DNA of 64,000 bases from Dubosiella muris. Lineage in GTDB: Bacteria; Bacillota_I; Bacilli_A; Erysipelotrichales; Erysipelotrichaceae. Positions 26,213 through 35,197 of this stretch are shown here, piece by piece. The notes under the pieces were generated by a model that did not search any database, was not told the DNA's origin, and worked only from the letters and a program-made list of their open reading frames with translations. Numbering within the stretch: position 1 is the first letter of the stretch; each line of letters opens with the position of its first letter. The DNA lies in contig NZ_SRYG01000004.1 of assembly GCF_004793885.1 (NCBI RefSeq), positions 62,001-126,000 on the forward strand, written 5' to 3'. Made by a program: the position numbers and the translations under genes.

Positions 26213-29126
26213 CTCGTTTCTCTTTCGCCGCCGCGAACAGCGAGCGCAGACGGATTTTCACCGCGCCCAGATTGGTGATCTCGTCGATCTTGATTTGCGT
26301 GTAAATCTTTCCATTCGACTCCAAAATCGCCCGGACCTCGTCGGTCGTGATCGCGTCCAGCCCGCAGCCAAACGAAACGAGCTGAACCAGGTCGATTTTA
26401 TCGTATCCGCACGTGTTCACAAAATCCGCCGCGCTATACAGCCGGGCGTGGTAAGTCCACTGGTTGAGCACGTCGGTGTCGACCTTCTTCACCATATGCC
26501 CAAGCGAATCCTCGGAAAGCAGCACCGCGCCTTCCTGCGTGACAAATTTGTCGATACCGTGATTGACTTCCTCGTCCAAATGATACGGCCGCCCGCACAA
26601 GACGATGATCGGCAAATTCCGCTCGACCGCGTACTGGTACAACCGGTCCCCCTCGTTGTGAATCGTTTCCAAATGCGCCTCGTAGCGCGCGTACGCTTTT
26701 TCCGCCGCCTCGGCCACTTCCTTTTTCGAAAAGTCATGGTCGAACGCCTCGTTCAAAAACGCCCGGAAGTGCTTCGGGAAATCCTTGCGGCGGTGAATGC
26801 CTAAATACGGATGGAGCAGCCGCGCCCGGCTGCCGGCCGGCAGCGCGTTGCGCAGCACTTCAGGATAGTAGGCGACGACCGGACAGTTGTAGTGGTTGTC
26901 CGCCTTTTGCTCGTCCATGTTGTACGACAGGCAAGGATAGAAAATGTGTTCCACCCCTTTATCCAAAAGCGCCTTCAAATGTCCGTGCATCAATTTGGCC
27001 GGATAGCACACGGTATCGCTGGAAATCGTGTTTTGTCCGGCATGGTACAGCTTTTTGTTCGACTTGCCCGACAGCTCCACCCCGAATCCCAGCTCCGTCA
27101 GCAGCGTGTGCCAAAACGGAAGCAGCTCATATTCGTTCAGTCCCATAAGCAGCCCGATCGTCTCCAGGCGGCCCGGCTGCGACGAATACGCGTCCAGCAG
27201 TTTCTTTTTCACCTCGAACATCGACGGCAGCGCCGCGCCGGACTGCCCGCGCGTCGGCTTGTCGCACTGGTTGCCGCCAATAAAACGCCGGCCGTCCGAA
27301 AACGTGTTGATCGTCAAGCGGCAGTGGTTCGTGCACCCTTTGCACGTCGTCGCCATGACCTGGTGGCGGAAATTTTGGAGCGCCGGCCCATCCAGCAGCC
27401 CGCTGCGCTCCAGACGATGATCGAGCGCGTACAACGCGGCGCCATACGCGCCCATCAAACCGGAGAGCGCCGGTCGAATGACGTCGCGGCCGATTTCTTT
27501 TTCAAAGGCGCGCAAGACGGAATCGTTCAAAAAGGTTCCCCCCTGCACAATGACGTGGCGGCCGATTTCCTCTTTGTCCTTCATTCGAATGACTTTGTAC
27601 AGCGCGTTTTTCACGACGCTGATCGACAAGCCGGCGGCGATGTTCTCTATCGTGGCGCCGTCCTTTTGCGCTTGCTTCACGCTGGAATTCATAAACACCG
27701 TGCAGCGCGAGCCCAAGTCGACAGGCCGGTTCGCGAACAGTCCCCGGCGGGAAAAATCCTCGATCGAATAGCCAAGCGCGCCGGCGAACGTCTGCAAAAA
27801 CGAGCCGCATCCCGAGGAGCAAGCCTCGTTTAAAAAGATATTGTCGATCGCCCCGTTGCGAATTTGAAAACACTTGATGTCCTGCCCGCCAATGTCGATG
27901 ATGAAATCGACATCCGGATCGTATTGTCTGGCCGCGGTGTAATGGGCGATCGTCTCGACGAGTCCGTAATCGGCGTGGAACGCGTTTTTAATGATTTCCT
28001 CCCCGTATCCCGTCGTGGCGCTGCCAACGATTTTCGCTTGGGGGAACGCCGCGTACAGCTGCTCCAAAAACGATTTCACAAGCGGAACCGGATTGCCGGC
28101 GTTAGGCATATAGCGCGAAAACACGACGTGGCGGCGCGTGTCGATCGCGACCGCCTTCAACGTGGTCGATCCCGCGTCGATGCCGACCGCCAGCTCGACC
28201 GGCTTTGCGCTCGATGTCGTGATTTGCTGGTCCTGCTTCGAATGTCTGGCGGCAAACGCCTCGTATTCCGCCTCGCTTTCAAAAAGCGGCGCGCACGCGG
28301 CGTACTGGTCGCTGGCCGTGTAGCTTGCCAGCGCGCCCAGCAAGGCGTCAAACGAAAACGTCTTGTCCTGCGAAAGCAAAGCCGCTCCGTATGCCACAAA
28401 GTACAGGGAATGCTTCGGGCACGTTCCTTTTAAGCGCAACGCGTCGTCGAAAGTGGCGCGCAAGGCGGAAAAAAAGGTGAGCGGACCGCCTAAATACACG
28501 ACGCGGCCTTCGATTTGGCGGCCATGCGCCAGGCCCGCGATCGTCTGGTTGGCGACCGCCGTAAAAATCGACGCCGACACGTCCTCTTTCGTCGCCCCCT
28601 GGTTGAGCAGCGGCTGGACGTCGGACTTGGCGAACACGCCGCAGCGCGAGGCGATGCTGTAAATCTTTTTGTGGTTTGTCGCCAGGGCGTTCATTTCGTC
28701 TTGCGAAATATCCAAAAGCGTCGCCATCTGGTCGATGAACGCTCCGGTTCCCCCCGCGCAGCTGCCATTCATGCAAACATCCATCGCGCCGGACAAAAAA
28801 AGGATTTTCGCGTCCTCCCCGCCCAGCTCGATGACGACATCGGTTCCCGGCAGCAGCGCGTTGACGGCTTCCCGGGTCGCGTACACCTCCTGGGCGAACG
28901 GAATGCCCAGATCTTGCGCGAGCCCCATGCCGGCCGAGCCGGATATACACAATCGAATGGTCGCTTGATCGGGAAACATGCGCTGGATTCCCGACAGCAT
29001 TTCGATGACTTTTAACGTGATTTGAGAATAATGGCGTTCATACTGCTGGTACAAAATCGCGCCCGATTCGTCCAGCACTACGCTTTTCAATGTCGTTGAG
29101 CCTACATCTAAGCCAATTCTGATCAT
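26196..29126 (-). CDS. Tandem BadF/BadG-type CoA-dehydratase activase (two ASKHA ATPase domains plus DUF2229)
   Basis: 976 residues. Domain 1 (about 1-250): GLDVGSTTLKSVV, IELGGEDAKI, NGSCAGGTGAF and ASRCGVFAKSD. Domain 2 (about 305-570): GIDAGSTTLKAVAID, FIIDIGGQDIKCF, NEACSSGCGSF and LGSRCTVFMNSS. The paired Cys motifs are those that bridge a [4Fe-4S] cluster in archerases that inject electrons into 2-hydroxyacyl-CoA dehydratases at the cost of ATP. A Cys motif CKGCTNHC follows near 595, then a DUF2229-like region with SDTVCYPAKL and FYPCLSYN. Strong ribosome site AAAGGAGGG. The physiological partner is not established for this long family. Confidence 0.92.
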   Translation of the reverse strand: MIRIGLDVGSTTLKSVVLDESGAILYQQYERHYSQITLKVIEMLSGIQRMFPDQATIRLCISGSAGMGLAQDLGIPFAQEVYATREAVNALLPGTDVVIELGGEDAKILFLSGAMDVCMNGSCAGGTGAFIDQMATLLDISQDEMNALATNHKKIYSIASRCGVFAKSDVQPLLNQGATKEDVSASIFTAVANQTIAGLAHGRQIEGRVVYLGGPLTFFSALRATFDDALRLKGTCPKHSLYFVAYGAALLSQDKTFSFDALLGALASYTASDQYAACAPLFESEAEYEAFAARHSKQDQQITTSSAKPVELAVGIDAGSTTLKAVAIDTRRHVVFSRYMPNAGNPVPLVKSFLEQLYAAFPQAKIVGSATTGYGEEIIKNAFHADYGLVETIAHYTAARQYDPDVDFIIDIGGQDIKCFQIRNGAIDNIFLNEACSSGCGSFLQTFAGALGYSIEDFSRRGLFANRPVDLGSRCTVFMNSSVKQAQKDGATIENIAAGLSISVVKNALYKVIRMKDKEEIGRHVIVQGGTFLNDSVLRAFEKEIGRDVIRPALSGLMGAYGAALYALDHRLERSGLLDGPALQNFRHQVMATTCKGCTNHCRLTINTFSDGRRFIGGNQCDKPTRGQSGAALPSMFEVKKKLLDAYSSQPGRLETIGLLMGLNEYELLPFWHTLLTELGFGVELSGKSNKKLYHAGQNTISSDTVCYPAKLMHGHLKALLDKGVEHIFYPCLSYNMDEQKADNHYNCPVVAYYPEVLRNALPAGSRARLLHPYLGIHRRKDFPKHFRAFLNEAFDHDFSKKEVAEAAEKAYARYEAHLETIHNEGDRLYQYAVERNLPIIVLCGRPYHLDEEVNHGIDKFVTQEGAVLLSEDSLGHMVKKVDTDVLNQWTYHARLYSAADFVNTCGYDKIDLVQLVSFGCGLDAITTDEVRAILESNGKIYTQIKIDEITNLGAVKIRLRSLFAAAKEKRGGTHV

Positions 29127-29158
29127 AAAGTCCCTCCTTTTCTCGGAAAGTATAGCAC

Positions 29159-29188
29159 ATTATATACTTTTTTCGCCCGTCGTGACAA
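29159..29188 (-). promoter_or_regulatory. Promoter of the activase operon
   Basis: TTGTCA (29188-29183), 18-bp spacer, TATAAT (29164-29159). Confidence 0.8.
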
Positions 29189-29212
29189 CTCAAACGCGAA
29201 AAAAAAGAGCCG

Positions 29213-30415
29213 CTAGTTCGACTCCTTTGCCAGCTGCGGCACGTTTTGTTTTTTTCCAGCCTGCCGCAGCGAAACGACCATCAGCGCTCCCGCCAGCGTC
29301 AACGCGAGCACGAACCGCAGCATCGTCTCCATGCCATAGGCGTCCTGCAGCATGCCGCCCGCCGTGTTTCCGATCGCCGAGCCAAATCCCGACGTCATGA
29401 CGCCAATCATCGTCTGTCCCATGATTTGATGTTCTTTCGCCAGATTTTCCGCCACATAGTATGTCATGATGGGCGTGAACAACCCGTACGAAAGTCCCTG
29501 GAACGCCAGCCCGACAAACAAAACCGGCAGGCTTGGCGCCACGCACACCAGACCGTTGCGGGCGATATAAAACAAAGCCGCCGCCGCGAGCAGGCTTTTG
29601 GCCCCGAACCGGTGCATGAGCCGTGGCGCCACCGCCATGACCGGCAGCTCGCTGGCCGCCATAAAAAACGTCGCCACGCCCAGCATCGAGGCATCGCCGC
29701 CCAGGGACGTCACGATGTTGATCAAATACGTTCCAACGCAGGCGCTAGCCGCGAACGCCAGCCCGAAGCCTAGAAGCAAGCCAAAAAACAAGCGGTACCG
29801 CCCGGCTAGGCCAAACAGGCTGACGCTGGCCGCGCAATCTGCTTTCGCCTCCGTTTTCGAATACGTGGCCGGCATCCGCCACAAAACGACGACACATAGT
29901 ATATTGGCGCCCAAAAACAGGAAGCCCAGCGCTGCCGGGGAAAACCAGCCGACAAGCTGGCCGGCGACGATGGCGCACAACGCGTAGGAAATCGAGCCGA
30001 TTCCGCGCGACAAACCGAAATTGACGGGTTTCCCGTCCGCGATGTAGTTCATCGCGATCGTGGAGACGAGTGGTACGGTGCTGATATTCAGCGCGTACAT
30101 CGCGATGTACAATCCCATCAAAAGCGCTTTGGGCAGAGGCAAAAACACGATGGCGCTAAACAACAGCGATTCGACGGCGAAAAAGCCGATGAGCTGCTGC
30201 TGTAAGGAAAACCGTTTCACTTTGGCGCATACGCCGGATACGACTGGCGACAAAACGATAGTCGTCAAGGAGGATCCGCCTGTGACGACGCCGATTTCCG
30301 TGTTCGTGAGTCCCTTGTGCTGCAAAAGCACGGCCACGAAGCCAAGCGCGCACAGCGTCCCCATCCAGTATGTCGCGTGCAGCGCGTTGTATTTTCTTTG
30401 CATTGTGTTGTCCAT
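29213..30415 (-). CDS. Major facilitator superfamily transporter (LacY/nucleoside:H+ symporter-like)
   Basis: 400 residues with about 12 hydrophobic spans and no other domain. The N-terminus (YNALHATYWMGTLCALGFVAVLLQHKGLTNTEIG, here abbreviated to ATYWMGTLCALGF) and the mid segment GLSRGIGSISYALCAIVAG resemble the MFS_1-like group of sugar or nucleoside importers. Substrate not readable. Start chosen at 30415 because GGGAG lies 9 nt upstream; the ATG at 30424 touches that site. Divergent from an RpiR-type regulator, which often controls sugar-phosphate genes, so a sugar substrate is plausible. Confidence 0.85.
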   Translation of the reverse strand: MDNTMQRKYNALHATYWMGTLCALGFVAVLLQHKGLTNTEIGVVTGGSSLTTIVLSPVVSGVCAKVKRFSLQQQLIGFFAVESLLFSAIVFLPLPKALLMGLYIAMYALNISTVPLVSTIAMNYIADGKPVNFGLSRGIGSISYALCAIVAGQLVGWFSPAALGFLFLGANILCVVVLWRMPATYSKTEAKADCAASVSLFGLAGRYRLFFGLLLGFGLAFAASACVGTYLINIVTSLGGDASMLGVATFFMAASELPVMAVAPRLMHRFGAKSLLAAAALFYIARNGLVCVAPSLPVLFVGLAFQGLSYGLFTPIMTYYVAENLAKEHQIMGQTMIGVMTSGFGSAIGNTAGGMLQDAYGMETMLRFVLALTLAGALMVVSLRQAGKKQNVPQLAKESN

Positions 30416-30544
30416 TCCCACCATCTCCCTTTTCAAAGGCATCTTATTCCCTTTTCGCGCAAAAAAGAAGCGCGGATAAAAAACGGGTTCCGTGTTTCGT
30501 TTCCGGACGGATTTTCAAGTGTTCTGGCGAAACAACATGACTCA

Positions 30545-30553
30545 TGATACAAT
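30545..30553 (+). promoter_or_regulatory. Candidate leaderless promoter of the RpiR gene
   Basis: Extended -10 TGA-TACAAT with exactly 6 nt to the ATG at 30560. No Shine-Dalgarno sequence fits in that space; the -35 is poor. Confidence 0.5.
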
Positions 30554-30559
30554 TTATTT

Positions 30560-31444
30560 ATGTTAATCAAGGAAAAACTCAAGCATTCCAAATTTTCGGA
30601 TTCGCAGCGAATCGTTGTCGACTACATGCTCAAAGCCGGCCCCAAGATCCGAAACAAAACGGTGCGCCAAATCGCCAAGGAAACGTACACGTCGTCCGCG
30701 ACGCTGATTCGCATCGCCCACAAGCTCGATTTCACCGGCTGGGAGGAATTGAAGCGCGCCTTCATCGAGGAGCAGGATTATTTGTCATCGCATTTTCAAA
30801 ACGTCAACGCCAACGTGCCGTTTGAAAAGGACGACTCTTCGATGACGATCGCCAACCGGATCGCCGTGCTCGAAAAGGAAGCCATCGACGACACTCTTGC
30901 CCTGATCGACTGGGGTGCGATCGAGCAGGCGGCCGCCATCGTGGACGACTGCCCGGTTGTCAACATCGTGGCCATGAACAACACCATCGCGCAAGCCGAG
31001 GAGTTCATGTACAAAATGGGCCGCATCCAAAAGCGCGTCATCGTCCAGCCGCCCAGCGGCGAAGGCTTGTACAACGGAACGATTCTGGATCCGGCCTCGT
31101 GCATGATCGTCATTTCCTACACCGGCGAGACAAGCAACTTCATCCGCTGGATCCGCTTCGCCAAGGAAAGCCATGTGCCGGTGATTGCCATTACCTCGCT
31201 GGGGGACAACACCATCAGCAAGCTGGCGGACTTGACGCTGCGCATTTGCACCCGGGAAAAGCTCTACTCCAAAATTTCGTGGTACGCTTCGGAGGCGTCG
31301 ATTTCGTATTTGCTGAACGTGCTCTACTCGCTCGTGTTCGCGCGCCACTACGATCAAAACTTCGCCGCGAAAGTCGAACGGTCCAAAAAAATCGAAAAAG
31401 GACGCAAGTCCTCGATTTCGATCATCAACGAGGAAAAGCCGTAG
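30560..31444 (+). CDS. MurR/RpiR family transcriptional regulator (HTH-SIS)
   Basis: 294 residues. The N-terminal HTH_6 domain (LKHSKFSDSQRIVVDYML, KTVRQIAKETYTSSATLIRI) is followed by a SIS sugar-phosphate-binding domain (about 125-260) with VVNIVAMNNTIAQAEEF, CMIVISYTGETSNFIRW and HVPVIAITSLGDNTISKLAD. Such regulators sense phosphosugars and repress or activate sugar uptake and catabolism. The divergent MFS gene is the obvious target. There is no ribosome site; the -10 box ends 6 nt before the ATG. A short hairpin terminator overlaps its end. Confidence 0.93.
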   Translation: MLIKEKLKHSKFSDSQRIVVDYMLKAGPKIRNKTVRQIAKETYTSSATLIRIAHKLDFTGWEELKRAFIEEQDYLSSHFQNVNANVPFEKDDSSMTIANRIAVLEKEAIDDTLALIDWGAIEQAAAIVDDCPVVNIVAMNNTIAQAEEFMYKMGRIQKRVIVQPPSGEGLYNGTILDPASCMIVISYTGETSNFIRWIRFAKESHVPVIAITSLGDNTISKLADLTLRICTREKLYSKISWYASEASISYLLNVLYSLVFARHYDQNFAAKVERSKKIEKGRKSSISIINEEKP

Positions 31445-31460
31445 GACGCGGCTTTTTTTC
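31436..31460 (+). terminator. Terminator of the RpiR gene
   Basis: AAGCCG/CGGCTT stem, 7-nt loop containing the stop codon, then seven Ts. Confidence 0.8.
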
Positions 31461-31504
31461 ACCCGCCGATTAGCCTGGCTTAACCTTTTTTCAAAGTAAA
31501 ACGA

Positions 31505-31533
31505 TTGCCCAAACCGGCGGTCCGTGTTATAAA
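31505..31533 (+). promoter_or_regulatory. Promoter of the Mn2+ riboswitch-mntP transcript
   Basis: TTGCCC, 17-bp spacer, TGT-extended TATAAA (31528-31533). Confidence 0.75.
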
Positions 31534-31537
31534 CTAT

Positions 31538-31655
31538 CCGACTGAGGGAGTAATCAGCATTCTCAAATGCAGCAATGTCGACATCCTGGCTGACGCCCGG
31601 TATTGCTTGAAAAGATGAGACTCATGAACTTTTTAATCGTTCATGAGTCTTTTTT
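31538..31655 (+). promoter_or_regulatory. yybP-ykoY family manganese riboswitch
   Basis: The aptamer pieces GAGGGAGTAATCAGC and GCAATGTCGACATCCTGGC match the two conserved loop strands of this family. They are followed by an 11-bp perfect terminator stem (GACTCATGAAC/GTTCATGAGTC, 31619-31649) with six Ts. The controlled gene is mntP, the classical target: Mn2+ binding would prevent termination and raise export. Covariance was not checked. Confidence 0.85.
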
Positions 31656-31676
31656 ATGATAGGAGGAGTGGAGAAT

Positions 31677-32234
31677 ATGGGAATGATCGAACTCGTTTTG
31701 ATTGCGGTGTCGCTGTCGATGGACGCTTTCGCGGTGTCCATCTGCAAGGGGCTGTCGCTTCAAAACGTCAATGGAAAGCACATGGTCATCGCCGGCGCGT
31801 GGTTTGGCGGCTTTCAGGCGCTGATGCCGCTGATCGGCTATGGCCTGGGCAGTTTGATGGCCGGCTTCATCCAAAACTACACGCACTGGATCGCGTTTAT
31901 CCTGCTGGCGTGGATCGGCGGCAACATGATCAAGGACTCGTTTGGCGAGGAGGAAGGCGTGGACGGCTCGATGACGTGGAAGTCGATGCTCGTTTTGGCG
32001 ATCGCCACCAGCATCGACGCGCTGGCGGTCGGCATCACGTTTTCGTTTATGGACGTGTCGATTGTGCCGGCAATCGTCCTGATTGGCATCGTGACGTTCG
32101 CCTTTTCGGCCATTGGCATCAAGATTGGCAGCTTGTTTGGCGCCAAGTACCGTTCCAAGGCGACTCTTTTCGGCGGAATCGTCCTCGTTCTCATCGGGCT
32201 GAAAATCCTGCTCGAAGGGCTGAACATCCTGTAA
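31677..32234 (+). CDS. mntP: Manganese efflux pump MntP
   Basis: Exports Mn2+ to relieve toxicity. 185 residues, six membrane spans in two repeats. The acidic metal-path motifs are present in both halves: SLSMDAFAVSICKG (residue ~18) and ATSIDALAVGITFSF (~110). I start at 31677 with GGAGTGGAG just upstream; an earlier ATG at 31656 sits in the terminator stem region. It directly follows the manganese riboswitch. The P-type ATPase gene follows after 59 bp. Confidence 0.95.
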   Translation: MGMIELVLIAVSLSMDAFAVSICKGLSLQNVNGKHMVIAGAWFGGFQALMPLIGYGLGSLMAGFIQNYTHWIAFILLAWIGGNMIKDSFGEEEGVDGSMTWKSMLVLAIATSIDALAVGITFSFMDVSIVPAIVLIGIVTFAFSAIGIKIGSLFGAKYRSKATLFGGIVLVLIGLKILLEGLNIL

Positions 32235-32293
32235 GTGTTAGAAAGGAAATCGGGAAAGTGGTTTGATATGATGGACACAAGGAGGAGAAACAC

Positions 32294-34921
32294 GTGAAAT
32301 TTTACGACCAATCGGTTCCGGATGTGGAACGCTGTCTCGACACGAACATCCATACCGGACTGGATACGACGCAAGTCAAACAACGACAGGAAAAATATGG
32401 GCCAAACAAACTCAAAGAGGCGAAACAGAAATCCAGCTTCGCCCGGTTTGTCGACCAGTTCAAAGATCCAATGATCATCATCCTGCTCATCGCGGCCGCC
32501 ATTTCGTTTGGAATCGCCATTTTTGAAAAGGATCCCGAAGGATTTTTCGAACCCGTTCTGATTTTGGTCATCGTGATTCTGAACGCCTTGATGGGAGTCG
32601 TTCAGGAATCCAAAGCCGAGGCCGCGCTCAACGCCCTCAAGCAAATGACGACGCCGCAAGCGCGCGTCATCCGAAACGGGAAAGAGGAAATCGTTCCTTC
32701 CCAGGATCTTGTGCCCGGCGACATCATCAAACTGGAGGCCGGCGACTTCGTTCCCGCCGACGCCCGCCTGTTTCAAAGCGTGAGCCTGAAAAGCGAGGAA
32801 GCCGCGCTCACGGGCGAATCCGTCCCGGCGGAAAAAGACGCCGGCGCCATCGTCAAAGACGGGGCCCCGCTCGGGGATCGCGTGGACATGGTGTACTCGG
32901 GCTGCTCCATCACGTATGGAACCGGCCAGGCCATCGTATGCGCCATCGGCATGGACACCGAGATGGGAAAAATCGCCGGTCTGCTCAACAGCGAGGAAAA
33001 ATCCCAGACGCCGCTTCAGCTCAAGCTCGCCCAGCTTGGAAAGTACCTTGGCTTTTTGGCGATCGGCTGCTGCGCGATCATCTTTGTGGTCGGCCTGCTC
33101 AACGGCTTGCCGCCAATGGAATTGTTCCTGACGTCCGTTTCCCTGGCGGTCGCCGCGATTCCGGAAGGCTTGCCGGCCATTGTCACGATCGTGCTGTCGA
33201 TCGGCGTGACGAAGCTTGCCAAACAAAACGCGATCATCCGCAACCTGCCGGCGGTCGAAACGCTCGGTTCGGCCTCGATCATTTGCTCGGATAAGACAGG
33301 CACGCTCACCCAAAACAAAATGACGCTCGTCAAGGCGTGGGCCGACGGCGACGAGGATGTCGTCGACATCACGACCGACGATCCAAAGGAAATCAAGCGC
33401 CTGCTTCAACTGGGCACCTTGTGCTCGGATGGCTCGATCTTGATCGAGGACGGCCAGGAGAAATCGGTCGGCGATCCAACCGAGACGTCGATCGTGTCGG
33501 CCGCCATGAAAAACGGCATGACGAAAGAAGCGCTCAATCAAATGTATCCGCGGCTGGCGGAGCTGCCGTTCGACTCGGACCGCAAGCTCATGTCCACCAT
33601 CAACAAAATGGACGGCCAGCTCGTCGTGATCACGAAGGGGGCGCTCGACTCCATGATTCCACGCCTGAAAAGCGGCGACGTGAAAAAAGCGAAAGAGCTC
33701 AACGAGGCGATGTCCAAAAACGCCTTGCGCGTCTTAGCGATTGCCTCCAAACCGATTGACGAGGTGCCAAAAAACCCGACGAGCGAGCAGCTTGAAAACG
33801 ACTTGAACCTGGAAGGTCTTGTCGCGATGATCGACCCCGCCCGGCCGGAAGCGAAAGAAGCGGTCAAAGTGTGCCGCAAGGCGGGCATCCGTCCGGTCAT
33901 GATTACGGGCGACCACGTCATCACCGCCAGCGCGATCGCGAAGGAGCTTGGAATTTTGCGCGATGGCGACAAAGCCATCACGGGTGTCGAACTTGACGCG
34001 ATGAGCGACGACGAGCTTGATCACGACATTGAAAACATTTCCGTGTACGCCCGCGTTTCTCCGGAAAACAAGATCCGGATCGTCAAAGGCTGGCAGCGCA
34101 AAAACCAGGTTGTCGCCATGACGGGAGACGGCGTCAACGACGCGCCGGCTTTGAAAGCGGCCGACATTGGCTGCGCGATGGGCATCACCGGCACGGAAGT
34201 CGCCAAAGGGGCGGCGGACATGATTTTGACCGACGACAATTTCGCGACGATCGTCTTCGCGGTCCGGGAAGGACGCGGTATTTTCTCGAACTTGAAAAAA
34301 GTCATCGGCTATTTGCTGGGAACGAACATCGGCGAGGTGCTTGTCGTGTTTGTTTCGATGCTGTTGTGGCACAAATCGCCGTTTGTGTCGATGCAGCTGC
34401 TGTGGATCAACCTCGTGACCGATTCCCTGCCGGCTATCGCGCTGGGCATGGAGCCGGTGGAAAAGGACGTCATGAACCACAAGCCGAAAGCGAAAAACGA
34501 AGGCATCTTCGCCAATGGCTTTGGCGCCCGTATCATCCTGCAAGGCGTCATGTTTGGCGGTCTGGCGTTGCTGTCGTTTTATCTCGGCCAGCAGCTGACC
34601 CACACCGAGCGGGGCGCGGAAACGATGGCGTTCATCACGCTGGCGCTTTCCCAGGTCATTCAGGCGTTCAACATGCGCAGCGAGCACTCGTTGTTCAAAA
34701 CCGGCTTCTTTACAAACAAGAAGCTGAACATGGCGGCGCTCGTATCGTTCGCGCTGGTGGCGCTTGTCATCTTCACGCCGCTCAACATCCCGTTCAATTT
34801 GGAGATTTTGCCTTGGGGCGATTTCTTCATCGCCCTTGGTTTGGCGTTCGTTCCATTTGTCGTGATGGAATGCTCGAAGGCGTTTGGCTTGATCAAGCAT
34901 TCCAAAAGCTACGACGAATAA
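32294..34921 (+). CDS. P-type Ca2+-transporting ATPase (PMCA/SERCA-like)
   Basis: 875 residues, with the 10-span layout of P2-type pumps. Motifs: cation-ATPase N-domain at the start, TGES (dephosphorylation), VAAIPEGLPAIV in M4 (calcium site I), phosphorylation motif SDKTGTLTQNKM near residue 335, TGDHVITA, MTGDGVNDAPALKAADIG, and NLVTDSLPAIALG in M6. IPEGLPA plus the M6 N-x2-TD pattern point to Ca2+ rather than Na/K or heavy metals; Mn2+ is an alternative given its position behind mntP. It uses a GTG start with GGAGGAG 6 nt upstream. A TGA-TATGAT extended -10 (32264-32272) may give it its own promoter. Confidence 0.93.
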   Translation: MKFYDQSVPDVERCLDTNIHTGLDTTQVKQRQEKYGPNKLKEAKQKSSFARFVDQFKDPMIIILLIAAAISFGIAIFEKDPEGFFEPVLILVIVILNALMGVVQESKAEAALNALKQMTTPQARVIRNGKEEIVPSQDLVPGDIIKLEAGDFVPADARLFQSVSLKSEEAALTGESVPAEKDAGAIVKDGAPLGDRVDMVYSGCSITYGTGQAIVCAIGMDTEMGKIAGLLNSEEKSQTPLQLKLAQLGKYLGFLAIGCCAIIFVVGLLNGLPPMELFLTSVSLAVAAIPEGLPAIVTIVLSIGVTKLAKQNAIIRNLPAVETLGSASIICSDKTGTLTQNKMTLVKAWADGDEDVVDITTDDPKEIKRLLQLGTLCSDGSILIEDGQEKSVGDPTETSIVSAAMKNGMTKEALNQMYPRLAELPFDSDRKLMSTINKMDGQLVVITKGALDSMIPRLKSGDVKKAKELNEAMSKNALRVLAIASKPIDEVPKNPTSEQLENDLNLEGLVAMIDPARPEAKEAVKVCRKAGIRPVMITGDHVITASAIAKELGILRDGDKAITGVELDAMSDDELDHDIENISVYARVSPENKIRIVKGWQRKNQVVAMTGDGVNDAPALKAADIGCAMGITGTEVAKGAADMILTDDNFATIVFAVREGRGIFSNLKKVIGYLLGTNIGEVLVVFVSMLLWHKSPFVSMQLLWINLVTDSLPAIALGMEPVEKDVMNHKPKAKNEGIFANGFGARIILQGVMFGGLALLSFYLGQQLTHTERGAETMAFITLALSQVIQAFNMRSEHSLFKTGFFTNKKLNMAALVSFALVALVIFTPLNIPFNLEILPWGDFFIALGLAFVPFVVMECSKAFGLIKHSKSYDE

Positions 34922-34934
34922 ACAATCCGATTCG

Positions 34935-34963
34935 AAAAAGTCTGTTACGGCAGGCTTTTTTTG
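34935..34963 (+). terminator. Terminator of the Ca2+-ATPase gene
   Basis: AAAAAGTCTG and CAGGCTTTTT pair (one G-U) with a short loop, followed by a T run. A TATAAT at 34966-34971 immediately after it starts the next gene. Confidence 0.8.
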
Positions 34964-34993
34964 TATATAATATAGAAAAAGGAGGAGGATCGT

Positions 34994-35152
34994 ATGTGGA
35001 TCTTGATCATCGGGGCGATTGCCTTGTTCGCTTTGTCCGTCTGGCTGGAGCGACGCGCTCCTCGCTCCGGACGTGATCAGCTGGACGAAAGCGGCGAGCA
35101 GGCGCGGCTCGACCAGCGCAACGCGGCGAACAACCAGAGCTTTCGCCCATAA
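34994..35152 (+). CDS. 52-residue single-span membrane protein
   Basis: ATG 34994 has a very strong GGAGGAGG site 5-12 nt upstream and a TATAAT at 34966-34971. The product begins MWILIIGAIALFALSVWLER (one membrane span) and continues with a hydrophilic tail RSGRDQLDESGEQARLDQRN. Unknown function; codon use matches the chromosome. It ends before a strong bidirectional terminator, so it is a self-contained small gene. Confidence 0.75.
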   Translation: MWILIIGAIALFALSVWLERRAPRSGRDQLDESGEQARLDQRNAANNQSFRP

Positions 35153-35153
35153 G

Positions 35154-35197
35154 AAAAAGGTGTCCAATCGAAAATCGTTTCGATCGACACCTTTTTT
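35154..35197. terminator. Bidirectional terminator
   Basis: AAAAAGGTGTC and GACACCTTTTTT outer stem plus an inner ATCGAAA/TTTCGAT stem. It serves the 52-residue gene (plus) and the converging membrane-protein gene (minus). Confidence 0.9.

Noticed and set aside
31877-33541. 554-codon minus-strand frame
   Set aside because: Antisense to mntP and the P-type ATPase.
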